From Pseudomonas sp. Q1-7 (GTDB lineage: Bacteria; Pseudomonadota; Gammaproteobacteria; Pseudomonadales; Pseudomonadaceae): DNA of 64,000 bases. The position numbers and the translations under genes are program-made. The DNA lies in the NCBI RefSeq assembly GCF_028010285.1, contig NZ_CP116304.1, positions 946,501 to 1,010,500 on the forward strand, read 5' to 3'. The notes below the pieces were generated by a model, which was given only the letters and a program-made list of their open reading frames with translations, searched no databases and was not told where the DNA came from. Numbering within the stretch: position 1 is the first letter of the stretch; every line of letters begins with the position of its first letter. Below are positions 16,289 to 24,949 of the stretch, piece by piece.

Positions 16289-17655
16289 AACATCACTCCA
16301 TCATTGCCAGGCTCGGAGCCACGGATACAAACCTGGTCACCACGAGCCGTCTCGATACGCAACCGACCACGATCAACTTCTTGGATGGACATGGCCACCT
16401 TAACTTCGGCCTATGGCAGGCACTGAAGGCCCTCAACGAGTTGGGCCTGACTCCCTCAGAGAAATCCGTGGATCTGGCTCTGTTGGCGGCTGCGGTGACC
16501 GCCGCCGACACCCGTATTTCACGCGACGAAGATGCTCAGGATTCCTGGACCCGGGAAATCGACGTCCATCTCCCGGTTGCTGACCCGCAACTCTGGAGCA
16601 GCCTTGCGCCGCTGATCGTGAAGCTTCTGAACTTCCTTACCGGGGATCGCTGGGGTGTCCATTTCCGTCCACGCCCAACCCTTGGAGGCGGACTCGCACC
16701 GGAGCAGACGCAGTTGCGCATGGTTCATCCCACCTCGGTGTGTCTGTTTTCTGGAGGGCTGGACAGTTTCATCGGGGCCATCGACTTGCTCTCGGACGGG
16801 CAGGCGCCTTTGCTGGTCAGCCACTATTGGGATGGGCTCACCAGCTCGTACCAGTCCAGTTGTGCGGAGCTCCTGACCACACACTTCGGCAGCCCCCTTG
16901 AACATGTCCGCGCTCGGGTGGGTTTCCCGAACGACATGGTCGATGATAACGGCGGTGAAGACACACTCCGCGGCCGATCCTTTCTCTTCTTCTCCCTTGC
17001 CGCAATGGCGGCGGATGCCGTGGGCGGGGACATGGTCATCCACGTGCCGGAAAATGGCCTGATCTCGCTTAACGTGCCGTTGGACCCCCTGCGCGTTGGC
17101 TCGTTGAGCACCCGGACGACACACCCCTATTACATGGCGCGCTTCGACGATCTCCTTCGCGGACTCGGCATCCGGGCCCGGCTGGAGAACCCGTACGCCT
17201 TCATGACGAAGGGAGAAATGGCCAGGCAATGCCGAGACCAGGTCTTTCTCGAGCACACCGCCGGCAGTACGATGTCCTGCTCGTCTCCGTTGAGTCGACG
17301 CTATGACCCAGACCCGGCCGAGCGTTCGCCCAAGCACTGCGGTCGTTGTGTGCCGTGCCTGATTCGTCGGGCCGCCTTGCACGAGGCCTTTAGTAGCGAC
17401 AACACGCCGTACCGCATTGCCGACCTGCATGCGCAGGTGCTGGATACCAACAAGGCGGAAGGGGAGCATGTGCGTTCGTTCCAGCTCGCCCTGGCGCGGC
17501 TCGCGCGTAGACCTGGCCGTGCGCGGTTCGACATTCACCAGCCGGGCCCGCTGATCGATTTTCCCGGCAGGCTGTCCGACTATGAGGCCGTATACGTGCG
17601 GGGGCTGAGCGAGGTCGGGCGACTGCTGCAGGGTGTGCAAGCGCGCCCTCTTTGA
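16285..17655 (+). CDS. qatC: QatC: QueC-like ATP-pyrophosphatase of the Qat system
   Basis: 456 residues from GTG 16285, preceded by GGGAGGAAG. The PP-loop SGGLDS at 156-161 and the following YWDGLTSSYQSS place it with QueC (7-cyano-7-deazaguanine synthase). The C-terminal part has the QueC-type zinc cysteines (CSSPLS…, KHCGRCVPCLIRRAA). It is about twice QueC's length, with an extra N-terminal domain of about 145 residues. It could modify DNA, RNA or protein with a deazaguanine-type or amide chemistry in defence. That is inference. No other queuosine genes are nearby, which argues against ordinary queuosine synthesis. Confidence 0.92.
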   Translation: MKHHSIIARLGATDTNLVTTSRLDTQPTTINFLDGHGHLNFGLWQALKALNELGLTPSEKSVDLALLAAAVTAADTRISRDEDAQDSWTREIDVHLPVADPQLWSSLAPLIVKLLNFLTGDRWGVHFRPRPTLGGGLAPEQTQLRMVHPTSVCLFSGGLDSFIGAIDLLSDGQAPLLVSHYWDGLTSSYQSSCAELLTTHFGSPLEHVRARVGFPNDMVDDNGGEDTLRGRSFLFFSLAAMAADAVGGDMVIHVPENGLISLNVPLDPLRVGSLSTRTTHPYYMARFDDLLRGLGIRARLENPYAFMTKGEMARQCRDQVFLEHTAGSTMSCSSPLSRRYDPDPAERSPKHCGRCVPCLIRRAALHEAFSSDNTPYRIADLHAQVLDTNKAEGEHVRSFQLALARLARRPGRARFDIHQPGPLIDFPGRLSDYEAVYVRGLSEVGRLLQGVQARPL

Positions 17656-17656
17656 C

Positions 17657-18424
17657 ATGACCGTACCGATGCAAAAATCATCACCACTGTGGGTCGACTT
17701 CCATTGCCATGTCGACCTCTACAACGACCACGAGGCGCTCATCGCCGAATGTGACCGCGAGCGTGTGGCGACGCTCGCCGTCACCACCACGCCGAAGGCC
17801 TGGTCGCGCAATCGTGAGCTGACCCAGCGTTCACCCTACGTTCGCGTCGGGCTGGGGCTACACCCGCAGCTTGTCGCTGAGCGGGCGGGTGAGCTGCCCC
17901 TGTTCGAGCGCTACTTGCCCGATGCCCGGTATGTCGGGGAAATCGGGCTGGATGCGGGGCCTCGCTTTTACAGCAGCTTCGAGGCTCAGGAACGTGTGTT
18001 CGAGCGCATCCTGCGCGCATGCGCGGAGCAAGGCGACAAGATCCTGAGCATCCATAGCGTGCGGACAACTGGGAAGGTGCTGGGGCATCTCGAGCGGGCG
18101 CTGCCGCCCGAACGGGGGAGGGTGATCCTGCACTGGTTCACCGGCTCGGCCGCAGAAGCGCGCCGTGCGGTGGAGATGGGCTGCTACTTCTCGGTCAACG
18201 AGGAGATGCTGCGTTCGCCCAAGCATCGGAAGCTAGTCGCCAGTTTGCCACTGGACCGCTTGTTGACCGAAACGGATGGTCCGTTTGTACATCGCGATGG
18301 CAGCCCAATCCGCCCATCGCAGGTGGCCCTGGCGGTCGGCGAGATCGCCGTGGTACATGGTCTGACGGCGGAACAGACGGCCAAAGCGATCCTACAGAAC
18401 CTTAAGCGCTTGGTGACGGCCTGA
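17657..18424 (+). CDS. qatD: QatD: TatD-like metal-dependent DNase of the Qat system
   Basis: 255 residues from ATG 17657. GTG 17633 inside qatC is an alternative start with CAGG close upstream. TatD amidohydrolase-fold motifs are in order: VDFHCHVDLY (metal histidines), VGLGLHPQL, YVGEIGLDAG, SIHS, ILHWFTGSAAEA and LLTETDGPF (catalytic Asp). All metal ligands expected of TatD are present, so the enzyme should be an active metal-dependent nuclease. It follows qatC without a gap and completes the known qatABCD order. Confidence 0.9.
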   Translation: MTVPMQKSSPLWVDFHCHVDLYNDHEALIAECDRERVATLAVTTTPKAWSRNRELTQRSPYVRVGLGLHPQLVAERAGELPLFERYLPDARYVGEIGLDAGPRFYSSFEAQERVFERILRACAEQGDKILSIHSVRTTGKVLGHLERALPPERGRVILHWFTGSAAEARRAVEMGCYFSVNEEMLRSPKHRKLVASLPLDRLLTETDGPFVHRDGSPIRPSQVALAVGEIAVVHGLTAEQTAKAILQNLKRLVTA

Positions 18425-18484
18425 CCGGCCTGCGGAAAGGGACTTCCTCCACCTGTGGGCTACTCGGCCCGGAGCGACAAGAAC

Positions 18485-19846
18485 ATGGACTTCCCGGCCC
18501 TGAGGAAGATGCTTCGCCCGGTAGTGGGTGACCTGAAGGACCATTGCACGAACACGAGCATGCCTGAGTTTTGTCGGCAGCTCGGACTACCCGTGCCCGA
18601 CGACGCCGGGTCAAAACGCGACCGCATGCACGCGGCCTTCGACGCGCTGGACGACGAGGAAATTTCCGGACTCGTCCAGGCGCTGCTGGCTCAGCGTTTG
18701 CTCGCCCCCGCAGTGCGCAACCAGGTTCAGGACCTGCTGTGGGCTGTCGAGCCCGTAATCGTGGTCCCCAAGCGGCATCGCCGGGAACTGGCCAGAGCCC
18801 TGCAGACCCACGACCTGTTTCGCCACTGGGGGCACTTTGCGCAGTTGCTCAGGGACATTTTCGTCATTCCCGACGATCTGGAAGCGCTGATATTGGGTAC
18901 TGAGACAGGAGCCCTTGCGGAGATCCATCGACATTTCGTGCGCAACCCAGAGGATGCCGACGTCGAATGGCTGTTCGAGCGGCTGCCGGTATTCGATCTC
19001 TCCGAGCAGCGGTTTCGCCGATGGCTGGAGGGGCTGACTTCGGCCGACGTGCAGACGGATGTCGATGCCCAGCTCGCCATCGTTGAGGCCATGAACGCGG
19101 TGCTACGCACCTGCGGCGCCGAATTGCGACAAATATCCGAGGCGGGAGGATATCCTGTCTTTGGGCTGGTGGCCCTGCGCGCGGCCCGCGGCCGGCCCAA
19201 GAACATCATCTTCGCGTCCCGCGCCAAGCCCGATATCCGACTGAGTGATTCGCTGGAGAACGACATCGAGATTCTCTCGAATCCGGACGAGGTGCTGGTG
19301 TACGACAGGCCGCTGGGCGCGGACGGGCTGCGCTGGCGGGAACTGCAGCACTGGTGGGCAGAGATGACCGGTGAGCCGGACGCCACCTGCGCCAAAAATT
19401 CGCTGTACCGCCGCTTGCTCCAGAGTCTGCCGAGTACATCTCCGCCGCAGCGGCTGCTGTTCGATGCCTTCTTCCGTGGCTTCGGCCAGGCCGTACATGA
19501 GCTGCCGGCGCTGCTCCCCGAGGTTTGGCTGCACTGGGATCCGAAGACCGTGGCCGAACGGGGTGCCAAGGCGCTACTCAATCATCGGATGGATTTCCTC
19601 ATGCTGCTGCCCGCCGGCGGGCGGGTGGTCATCGAGGTAGACGGCATCCAGCACTATTCAGACAATTCGCAGCGTGCGAACACCCGCAAGTATGCACAAC
19701 TGGTGGCTGGCGACCGCGAGCTAAAACTGGCGGGGTACGACGTCTATCGCTTTGCAGGCGTTGAGCTCCAGGGCGATGAAGCTCCTGCCAGAATAAAGGC
19801 CTTCTTCGTAGCGCTGCTGCTGCGCCATGGGGTGAGGGCGGCATAA
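18485..19846 (+). CDS. AbiJ-like protein with C-terminal PD-(D/E)XK-type nuclease, fifth gene of the qat operon
   Basis: 453 residues from ATG 18485 (GGAG 11 bases upstream), 60 bases after qatD and on the same strand. The N-terminal MPEFCRQLGLP…SKRDRMHAAFDAL resembles the N-terminal domain of AbiJ-type abortive infection proteins. The C-terminal RMDFLMLLPAGGRVVIEVDG (about 388-407), followed by QHY, a spaced D and LAGYDVYRFAG, matches the DUF559/Vsr-like PD-(D/E)XK nuclease core (Asp in RMDF, Glu and Asp in IEVD). It is probably cytosolic and DNA-acting. It is not one of the four canonical Qat proteins, so this may be a five-gene variant or a separate defence gene sharing the operon. Confidence 0.72.
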   Translation: MDFPALRKMLRPVVGDLKDHCTNTSMPEFCRQLGLPVPDDAGSKRDRMHAAFDALDDEEISGLVQALLAQRLLAPAVRNQVQDLLWAVEPVIVVPKRHRRELARALQTHDLFRHWGHFAQLLRDIFVIPDDLEALILGTETGALAEIHRHFVRNPEDADVEWLFERLPVFDLSEQRFRRWLEGLTSADVQTDVDAQLAIVEAMNAVLRTCGAELRQISEAGGYPVFGLVALRAARGRPKNIIFASRAKPDIRLSDSLENDIEILSNPDEVLVYDRPLGADGLRWRELQHWWAEMTGEPDATCAKNSLYRRLLQSLPSTSPPQRLLFDAFFRGFGQAVHELPALLPEVWLHWDPKTVAERGAKALLNHRMDFLMLLPAGGRVVIEVDGIQHYSDNSQRANTRKYAQLVAGDRELKLAGYDVYRFAGVELQGDEAPARIKAFFVALLLRHGVRAA

Positions 19847-19896
19847 GATCCTCGCCTTGCTTTCCTGTCGACCAAAACATGGCGTCGTCCCATGCG

Positions 19897-20120
19897 GAGC
19901 GGATGTCATAGCAGTAGCCGACGACCAGCATGCGCACCATCAACTCCGGATCAATCGATGGTCGCCCAATGGGACTGTGGAAGTCGGCTAGGTGGGCGCG
20001 CAGGTCGCTGAGATCCAGGCACTGATCGATGCGACGCAGGAGGTGTTGGGGCGGGACGTGGTCTTCCAGATTGAACGAGTAAAACAGGCGCGCCTGCCCT
20101 CCCGGTAACTGCCCCATCAT
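19897..20120 (-). pseudogene. Truncated IS1182-family transposase, N-terminal stump
   Basis: Reading from ATG 20120 it gives MMGQLPGGQARLFYSFNLED, HVPPQHLLRRIDQCLDLSDL and GRPSIDPELMVRMLVVGYCY, the standard N-terminus of IS1182-type transposases. It breaks after DIRS at about 19897, where the sequence changes to unrelated DNA. About 75 of over 400 residues remain, with no catalytic domain, so it is dead. It marks an old insertion or deletion point directly after the qat operon. Confidence 0.85.
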
Positions 20121-20196
20121 GCTGCCTGCCCCCACACCCACTGAGCGCGTGATTTTGCCGGGGGCATGAGGCGGCAGCTACTTTTTCAACAGAATC

Positions 20197-20234
20197 GGCC
20201 GATTTCTGCCTGATGCAACGGGCAGAAATCGGCC
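20197..20234. terminator. 14-bp stem hairpin between IS stump and LysR gene
   Basis: GGCCGATTTCTGCC (20197-20210) and GGCAGAAATCGGCC (20221-20234) pair exactly around a 10-base loop. It lies 20 bases beyond the stop of the leftward LysR gene; TTTTTGG sits before the stem on that strand rather than after it. A terminator or an element end are both possible. Confidence 0.45.
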
Positions 20235-20254
20235 AAAAAGCGGCCATTTCTAAC

Positions 20255-21133
20255 CTATTGAACGTTCCCGGCTAGCAGCGCCGAATCCTGCTCCGCCTGC
20301 TCGCTCAACCATTGAGAAACTGCGCGAAACCGAGCTACCTGACCTGCATCCTTGTGGCTGAGCAACCACAGCTCCCTCTGTGACTCTGGCTCCTGTTGTA
20401 ACCGGACAAGCCCCAAGCGATCGCCCACTACGCAGGGAAGCAGTGCGATCCCAATCCCTGCTTCGCAGGCGCTAGCAATCATTGAAATGCTGGTCAGTCG
20501 TATTTTCTGTAGCGGCCCGATCTTGGCCAACCATTGCATCTCCGCCAACCGGGCCATCTCATCTGGAAATGACAGCCAAGGCAGGGCTGGCCAGTCCTTG
20601 CGCGAGGCGCCGGAGAAGTTCTTGGCGCCGTAAACCGCGAAACCCAACGTCCCGATCTTGCGCATTCGTAGGGCGGCGTCTGCACTGGGCCTGTTGAGAC
20701 GAAGGGCGAGGTCGGCTTCGCGCCGGGTGAACGAAAGTTCACGAAAATCTCCTATCAGGTTCAACTCAAGGCGTGGATGCTTGGCCAACAGTGCAGGCAC
20801 ATGACGCACCAGCCAATGACTGAGCAGAACGTCGATTGCGGTGATATTGACCGCACCGGAGATAGCCTGTGCTTCCTCCTGGCTTTCCAGGAGCATCGTC
20901 TTGACACGGTCAACGATGGTGTCGGCATGGGACAAGAGAATTTTTCCGCCAGCGGTCGGCTGGTAACCGGTGTTGTCACGGATGAAGAGTCGGATGCCCA
21001 GCGCCTGCTCGGCCGCCGCGACCCGTCGGCTCACGGTGGACGTAACCAAGCCTAGCTCGCGTGCTGTCTGGGCCATGTTGCCGGACTCGGCGAGCTTCAG
21101 CAGCAGGGGGATGTCATTCCAGTCGAAGTTCAT
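20255..21133 (-). CDS. LysR-family transcriptional regulator
   Basis: 292 residues from ATG 21133; no strong ribosome site is visible at this or the upstream TTG. The N-terminal HTH is clear (LLLKLAESGNMAQTARELGL, VTSTVSRRVAAAEQALGIRL), followed by a LysR substrate-binding domain (VNITAIDVLLSHWLVRHVPA onwards). It is divergent from the alpha/beta hydrolase and aldo-keto reductase genes, the usual arrangement for a LysR regulator and its target operon. The inducer is not predictable. Confidence 0.88.
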   Translation of the reverse strand: MNFDWNDIPLLLKLAESGNMAQTARELGLVTSTVSRRVAAAEQALGIRLFIRDNTGYQPTAGGKILLSHADTIVDRVKTMLLESQEEAQAISGAVNITAIDVLLSHWLVRHVPALLAKHPRLELNLIGDFRELSFTRREADLALRLNRPSADAALRMRKIGTLGFAVYGAKNFSGASRKDWPALPWLSFPDEMARLAEMQWLAKIGPLQKIRLTSISMIASACEAGIGIALLPCVVGDRLGLVRLQQEPESQRELWLLSHKDAGQVARFRAVSQWLSEQAEQDSALLAGNVQ

Positions 21134-21339
21134 GGGGCCATCACTCAGAGCAAGCGTTGCGCCAATCGCATTGCTTTTTTGCAACTTGTGATTGCAATCG
21201 TAGCTATTTAAGCAACGCCACGCGAGGCGTAAAAAGTCCCCATCGGATGACTACTGCGCCAGCATCAGCGGCAACAGACTCCAGGCAGGACGGCCCGCCC
21301 CACTACTTCGACCGCTATCTCGCTACAGGAAAAATGATC

Positions 21340-22212
21340 ATGAGCACCCTGCATGCCACACCCTTCGAACAGACTGCCGCTACTGCTGAAAATCAATACG
21401 TGGGGGTCAATGGCAACACTATCGCCTACCGCTCCATCGGCTCAGGCAGCCCCATCGTCCTGGCCAACCGCATGCGCGGGACGCTCGACACCTGGGATCC
21501 GCTGTTCCTGGACAAGCTGGCCGAACGACACACCGTCATTACCTTCGACTATCCGGGCGTTGGATACTCGAGTGGCACGCTACCCGACGACCTGGGGCAG
21601 GTCGCCAGTTTCGTTAACGACTTCACCACGGCCATCAAGCTGGACAAATTCGCCATGCTGGGCTGGTCGTGGGGTGGTTTCACCACCCAGACCTTGCTGC
21701 TCGACCAGCCAGAGCGCGTGACCCATGCGATCCTGGTAGGCACCAATCCTCCAGGGCCGGGCCAACTGCCGATCCAGCAGGTGTTCATCGAGCGCGCCAT
21801 GAAGCCTGTGAACGACCTGGACGACGAAGAAGTGCTGTTCTTCGAACCAAAATCCGAATTCAGTCGCGCGGCGGCCAAGGCCTCTCATGAACGCATCTAC
21901 GCCCGCCCCGATGTCGTGTCGAAGATTCCTTCGCAGCTGGAGCAGTTCCTGGTCTACCTGAAGGCTGCCGAAGCCTTTGGCGAAGACACCCTGGGACGCC
22001 GCGCTAGACTGACCCAGACGCGTACACCGATGCTGGTTATCAGTGGCGACAATGACACCAGCACCGCCGGCCAGAACTGGTTCCCGCTCATCGGCCAACT
22101 GCGCAACGCTCAATTCGTTTTCTATCCCGAAGCCGGGCATGGCCCGCAGCACCAGTATCCGGAGCTGTCAGCGGAGTACATCGCCGACTTCATCGCGCGC
22201 ACGTCCAAGTAA
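21340..22212 (+). CDS. Alpha/beta hydrolase
   Basis: 290 residues from ATG 21340 (ACAGGA 9 bases upstream). Alpha/beta hydrolase fold: LDTWDPLFLDKLAERHTVIT, FDYPGVGYSSG, nucleophile elbow GWSWGG (Ser in the centre), acid ISGDND and catalytic His in EAGHGPQHQYPE. No signal peptide, so cytosolic. Substrate unknown; the family includes esterases, haloperoxidase-like and dehalogenase-like enzymes. It is followed at 52 bases by an aldo-keto reductase, probably in the same transcript, and divergent from a LysR regulator, forming a small catabolic or detoxification cargo unit on the island. Confidence 0.88.
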   Translation: MSTLHATPFEQTAATAENQYVGVNGNTIAYRSIGSGSPIVLANRMRGTLDTWDPLFLDKLAERHTVITFDYPGVGYSSGTLPDDLGQVASFVNDFTTAIKLDKFAMLGWSWGGFTTQTLLLDQPERVTHAILVGTNPPGPGQLPIQQVFIERAMKPVNDLDDEEVLFFEPKSEFSRAAAKASHERIYARPDVVSKIPSQLEQFLVYLKAAEAFGEDTLGRRARLTQTRTPMLVISGDNDTSTAGQNWFPLIGQLRNAQFVFYPEAGHGPQHQYPELSAEYIADFIARTSK

Positions 22213-22263
22213 CTACATCCTTGCAGGCCGTTGAGCACGGCCTGCTCTGCGGAGGAACACGTC

Positions 22264-23298
22264 ATGCGTTATCGCATCTTCGGCAATACCGGCCTTCGGG
22301 TTTCCTCACTCGCCCTGGGTACTGGCAACTTCGGCAAGGGCTGGGGTTATGGCGCCGACCAGGAAGAAGCCCGCCAGATCTACACCCGCTACCGCGAAGC
22401 CGGTGGCAACTTCATCGATACGGCCGATCAGTACCAATTTGGTCAGTCGGAAGCGATGCTTGGCGACTTCATCGCCGCCGACCGCGACGACATCATCCTG
22501 GCCACCAAATTCTCCCTCGGCGACTCGCCTGATGCTGGCCTCCAGCGCTCCGGCAACAGCCGCAAGGCCATGCTTCGCTCGGTCGAAGCCAGCCTGAAAC
22601 GCTTGAAAACGGATCACATCGACCTGCTGTGGGTGCACATGCCCGACGGGGTAACCCCCATCGACGAAATCGCTCGTGGCCTCGACGACCTCATTCGTTC
22701 CGGCAAGATTCTCTACGCTGGCCTGTCGGATTTCCCCGCCTGGCGGGTGGCCACCGCCGCTACCCTGGCGGAGTTGCGAGGCTGGTCGCCCATCTCGGCC
22801 GTGCAGTTGGAGTACAGCCTGGTGGAAAGGTCGGCGGAGCGTGAGCTACTACCGATGGCCGCCGGATTCAATCTGGGCACGGTCGGCTGGTCACCGCTGG
22901 GAGGCGGTTTGCTCACCGGCAAATACCGCAAGGGTGAAACGGGGCGGGCGCAGGGGCTGGGAGTGGTCATCCACGGCGAGAGCGACCAGCGCAAGACCTC
23001 GACTGTCGATGCTGTGCTGGCAGTCGCCGAAGAGACAGGGCATTCACCAGGACAAGTCGCCATTGCGTGGGTTCTCGCCAAGGGAACACTTCCGATCATC
23101 GGCCCACGCACAGCCGAACAGCTCGCTGACAACCTTGCGTCGCTAGAGGTTCGGCTGACGTCGGCACAGCTCGAACGACTGGACGCCGCCAGCGCCATCA
23201 CCCTCGGGTTCCCGCACGACGTGGTAGCCGCGACGGCACCAGCGCTCGCTGGTGGGAAGCCAGAACTCATCGATGCGCCAACCCGCGCCATTCGTTGA
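22264..23298 (+). CDS. Aldo/keto reductase
   Basis: 344 residues from ATG 22264, preceded by GCGGAGGA. AKR TIM-barrel motifs: ALGTGNFG, FIDTADQYQFGQSE (Asp and Tyr of the active site), LATKFSL (Lys), IDLLWVHMPDG (His), and the NADPH region IIGPRTAEQLADNLAS. Reduces aldehydes or ketones with NADPH, substrate unknown. It is probably co-transcribed with the preceding hydrolase. Confidence 0.92.
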   Translation: MRYRIFGNTGLRVSSLALGTGNFGKGWGYGADQEEARQIYTRYREAGGNFIDTADQYQFGQSEAMLGDFIAADRDDIILATKFSLGDSPDAGLQRSGNSRKAMLRSVEASLKRLKTDHIDLLWVHMPDGVTPIDEIARGLDDLIRSGKILYAGLSDFPAWRVATAATLAELRGWSPISAVQLEYSLVERSAERELLPMAAGFNLGTVGWSPLGGGLLTGKYRKGETGRAQGLGVVIHGESDQRKTSTVDAVLAVAEETGHSPGQVAIAWVLAKGTLPIIGPRTAEQLADNLASLEVRLTSAQLERLDAASAITLGFPHDVVAATAPALAGGKPELIDAPTRAIR

Positions 23299-23389
23299 TT
23301 TGGAGCGGTAGAGGCCAAAGGCGTGACGGACAATCACGGCTTTGGCCAAAAAGCGAATGCCCCCCTTCTGGCCGGTAGTGACCCGTTGA

Positions 23390-23536
23390 TCAGCGTATTG
23401 AAACGACTTTTCTGTCCCGATTTTCTTTGATAGCTGACACCGACAGGTTGCCGGTAGCCGCTTCCTGAATGTGCTCGCTCCACCAGGTCATCATTGGACG
23501 CCTTCGCTCGATGTAGTCCGTCCGGTTGTAGTTCTG
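23390..23536 (-). pseudogene. C-terminal remnant of a second tyrosine integrase
   Basis: The minus strand from 23536 to the stop at 23390-23392 reads QNYNRTDYIERRRPMMTWWS followed by EHIQEAATGNLSVSAIKENR and a few more residues. This matches the end of a different Pseudomonas integrase type (catalytic Tyr context AYxRTDxxERRR.MM.WWSDxx). An in-frame stop lies just upstream and no catalytic Arg/His region precedes it. It sits 21 bases beyond the stop of the intact integrase and has no start codon, so it is a fossil of an earlier integration event. Confidence 0.7.
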
Positions 23537-23557
23537 GGAGGGCTAATCACCGTCGAG

Positions 23558-24763
23558 TCATTGTCCGCTCATGCAGAACTCTGCCCAGTCAGTCATCAGT
23601 GCTCTGCGCTTCTCCAGAAGGTCAGAGCGCGAGTAGGCAGCCTCGGTCTGGTTGCGTTCATCATGGGCAAGCGCAAGCTCGCAAACCTCTCGTGGGTAGT
23701 GAGTGCACTCGTTTGCCCAGTCCCGAAAGGTGGATCGGAAACCGTGTCTTGTGATGTCTGCATACCCCATTTTGTGCAGCAGGTTGCGTACGGCGTTGCC
23801 ATGCATGACGCCGCTTTTCCCTTGCCCAGGGAAAAGATAGGTTGAATGAGTCTTATTAGTTTCCTTCAGCATCTCGACTACCTGAGGCGACAGTGGGATG
23901 ACGAAAGGTTTTCGCATCTTCATGCGCTCAGCCGGAAGTGCCCAGGTGCCAGCTTCGAGGTCAAACTCAGGCCATTGAGCATGCTGCATCATGTGGTAAC
24001 GAGCACCGGTCAGAATCAGCAGCCTGGTAGCGATTGCATCGCGTGTCTGGATTTTGGCCAGGGTGGCTATCAGCTTCGGGGTGTCTTTCCATTGCAGTGC
24101 TGGGAAATGCTGGCGCTGCCTGGCCTTCTTTTTTTCTGCTTTGCTCAGTAGGTTGTCCAGGTGTCCGCGCCAGCGGGCAGGGTTGTCCCCCTCGCGTAAG
24201 CGCCGAGCTTTGGCTGCATCCAGTATTTGCTCGATCTGGCCGCGGACTTCATCCGCAGTACGGGTCTTGGTTGCCCAGATGGGTTGCAATGCAGCAAGCA
24301 CATGCTCGGTACTGATGATGTCAGCAGATAGCTTGCCCATGGTCGGGAAGGCGTAGAGCTCCAGTTTGCGTAGCCAGCCTTTCCGCCATTTCTCAGACCA
24401 ACTGCCGCCGTGTGCGTGTTGGTATTCGCGAGCGAGATCCTCGAACGTCGTGCGATGTGCTGCGGCTTGGCGTTGGGCCTCGCGCTTGGCTTCCTTCGCA
24501 GCGTCGCGGGTTGCGAGTGGGTCACTTCCGGAAGCGAGGAGCTTGCGTTGGTCGGCGGCCAACTGTCGGGCTTGGCTGAGTGTGACTGCAGGGAAGGGGC
24601 CTAGCCCCATTTCGCGGCCTCGGCCGTCTAGTTTGTAGCGGAAGATCCAGCTTGTGCCGCCGCTCTTGGATACTTGGAAATACAGACCGTCGCCATCATT
24701 GGTTTTTCCTGGCGTTGCAGCTTTGGCGATCGACTCCACTGTCTTGCTGGTCAGCTTGCCCAT
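23558..24763 (-). CDS. int: P4-type tyrosine integrase (DUF4102 N-terminus)
   Basis: 401 residues with AAGGAG before the ATG at 24763. The N-terminal DUF4102 arm-binding domain opens MGKLTSKTVESIAKAATPGK and has DGDGLYFQVSKSGGTSWIFR; a core-binding domain spans about 100-190. Catalytic residues: Arg in ILTGARYHMMQ, HGFRSTFRDWA (His and Arg), LAHDERN (His) and the nucleophile Tyr in EAAYSRSDLLEKRRALM. Length and motifs are complete, so the enzyme is probably active. It should integrate and excise the island. No tRNA gene is visible beside it, so its attachment site is not obvious. Confidence 0.95.
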   Translation of the reverse strand: MGKLTSKTVESIAKAATPGKTNDGDGLYFQVSKSGGTSWIFRYKLDGRGREMGLGPFPAVTLSQARQLAADQRKLLASGSDPLATRDAAKEAKREAQRQAAAHRTTFEDLAREYQHAHGGSWSEKWRKGWLRKLELYAFPTMGKLSADIISTEHVLAALQPIWATKTRTADEVRGQIEQILDAAKARRLREGDNPARWRGHLDNLLSKAEKKKARQRQHFPALQWKDTPKLIATLAKIQTRDAIATRLLILTGARYHMMQHAQWPEFDLEAGTWALPAERMKMRKPFVIPLSPQVVEMLKETNKTHSTYLFPGQGKSGVMHGNAVRNLLHKMGYADITRHGFRSTFRDWANECTHYPREVCELALAHDERNQTEAAYSRSDLLEKRRALMTDWAEFCMSGQ

Positions 24764-24778
24764 TGCTCGCTCCTTCTC

Positions 24779-24816
24779 TAACCCACACCCCTAGACCCAC
24801 ACTCTGACCCACACCT
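24779..24816 (-). promoter_or_regulatory. TGACCCACAC direct repeats upstream of int
   Basis: Three 12-13-base repeats (TAACCCACACCC, TAGACCCACACTC and TGACCCACACCT) lie 15-53 bases upstream of the integrase ATG. Such iterons are frequent ahead of Pseudomonas island integrases and probably bind the integrase arm domain or AlpA/Xis (inference). Confidence 0.55.
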
Positions 24817-24926
24817 TGGTCATGGATTTTATGGATGGTTACTGGATGTCCAGGGACGGATGCTAAGCTGTAAGGCCCGTGTTTACTAGGTCTCTTGGAT
24901 CTTGTTGGATTTCTTCGGGCAATAAA

Positions 24927-24949
24927 AAAGCCGGCTTGTGGCCGGCTTT
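24927..24949. terminator. Intrinsic terminator
   Basis: AAAGCCGGC-TTGTG-GCCGGCTTT, with six A before the stem, so the leftward transcript from the 28575-25083 operon ends in a hairpin followed by TTTTTTATT. It can therefore stop read-through into the integrase promoter. Confidence 0.8.

Noticed and set aside
16285..17655. Ordinary QueC of queuosine biosynthesis
   Set aside because: Double length, extra N-terminal domain and position inside qatABCD; no queD, queE or queF nearby.
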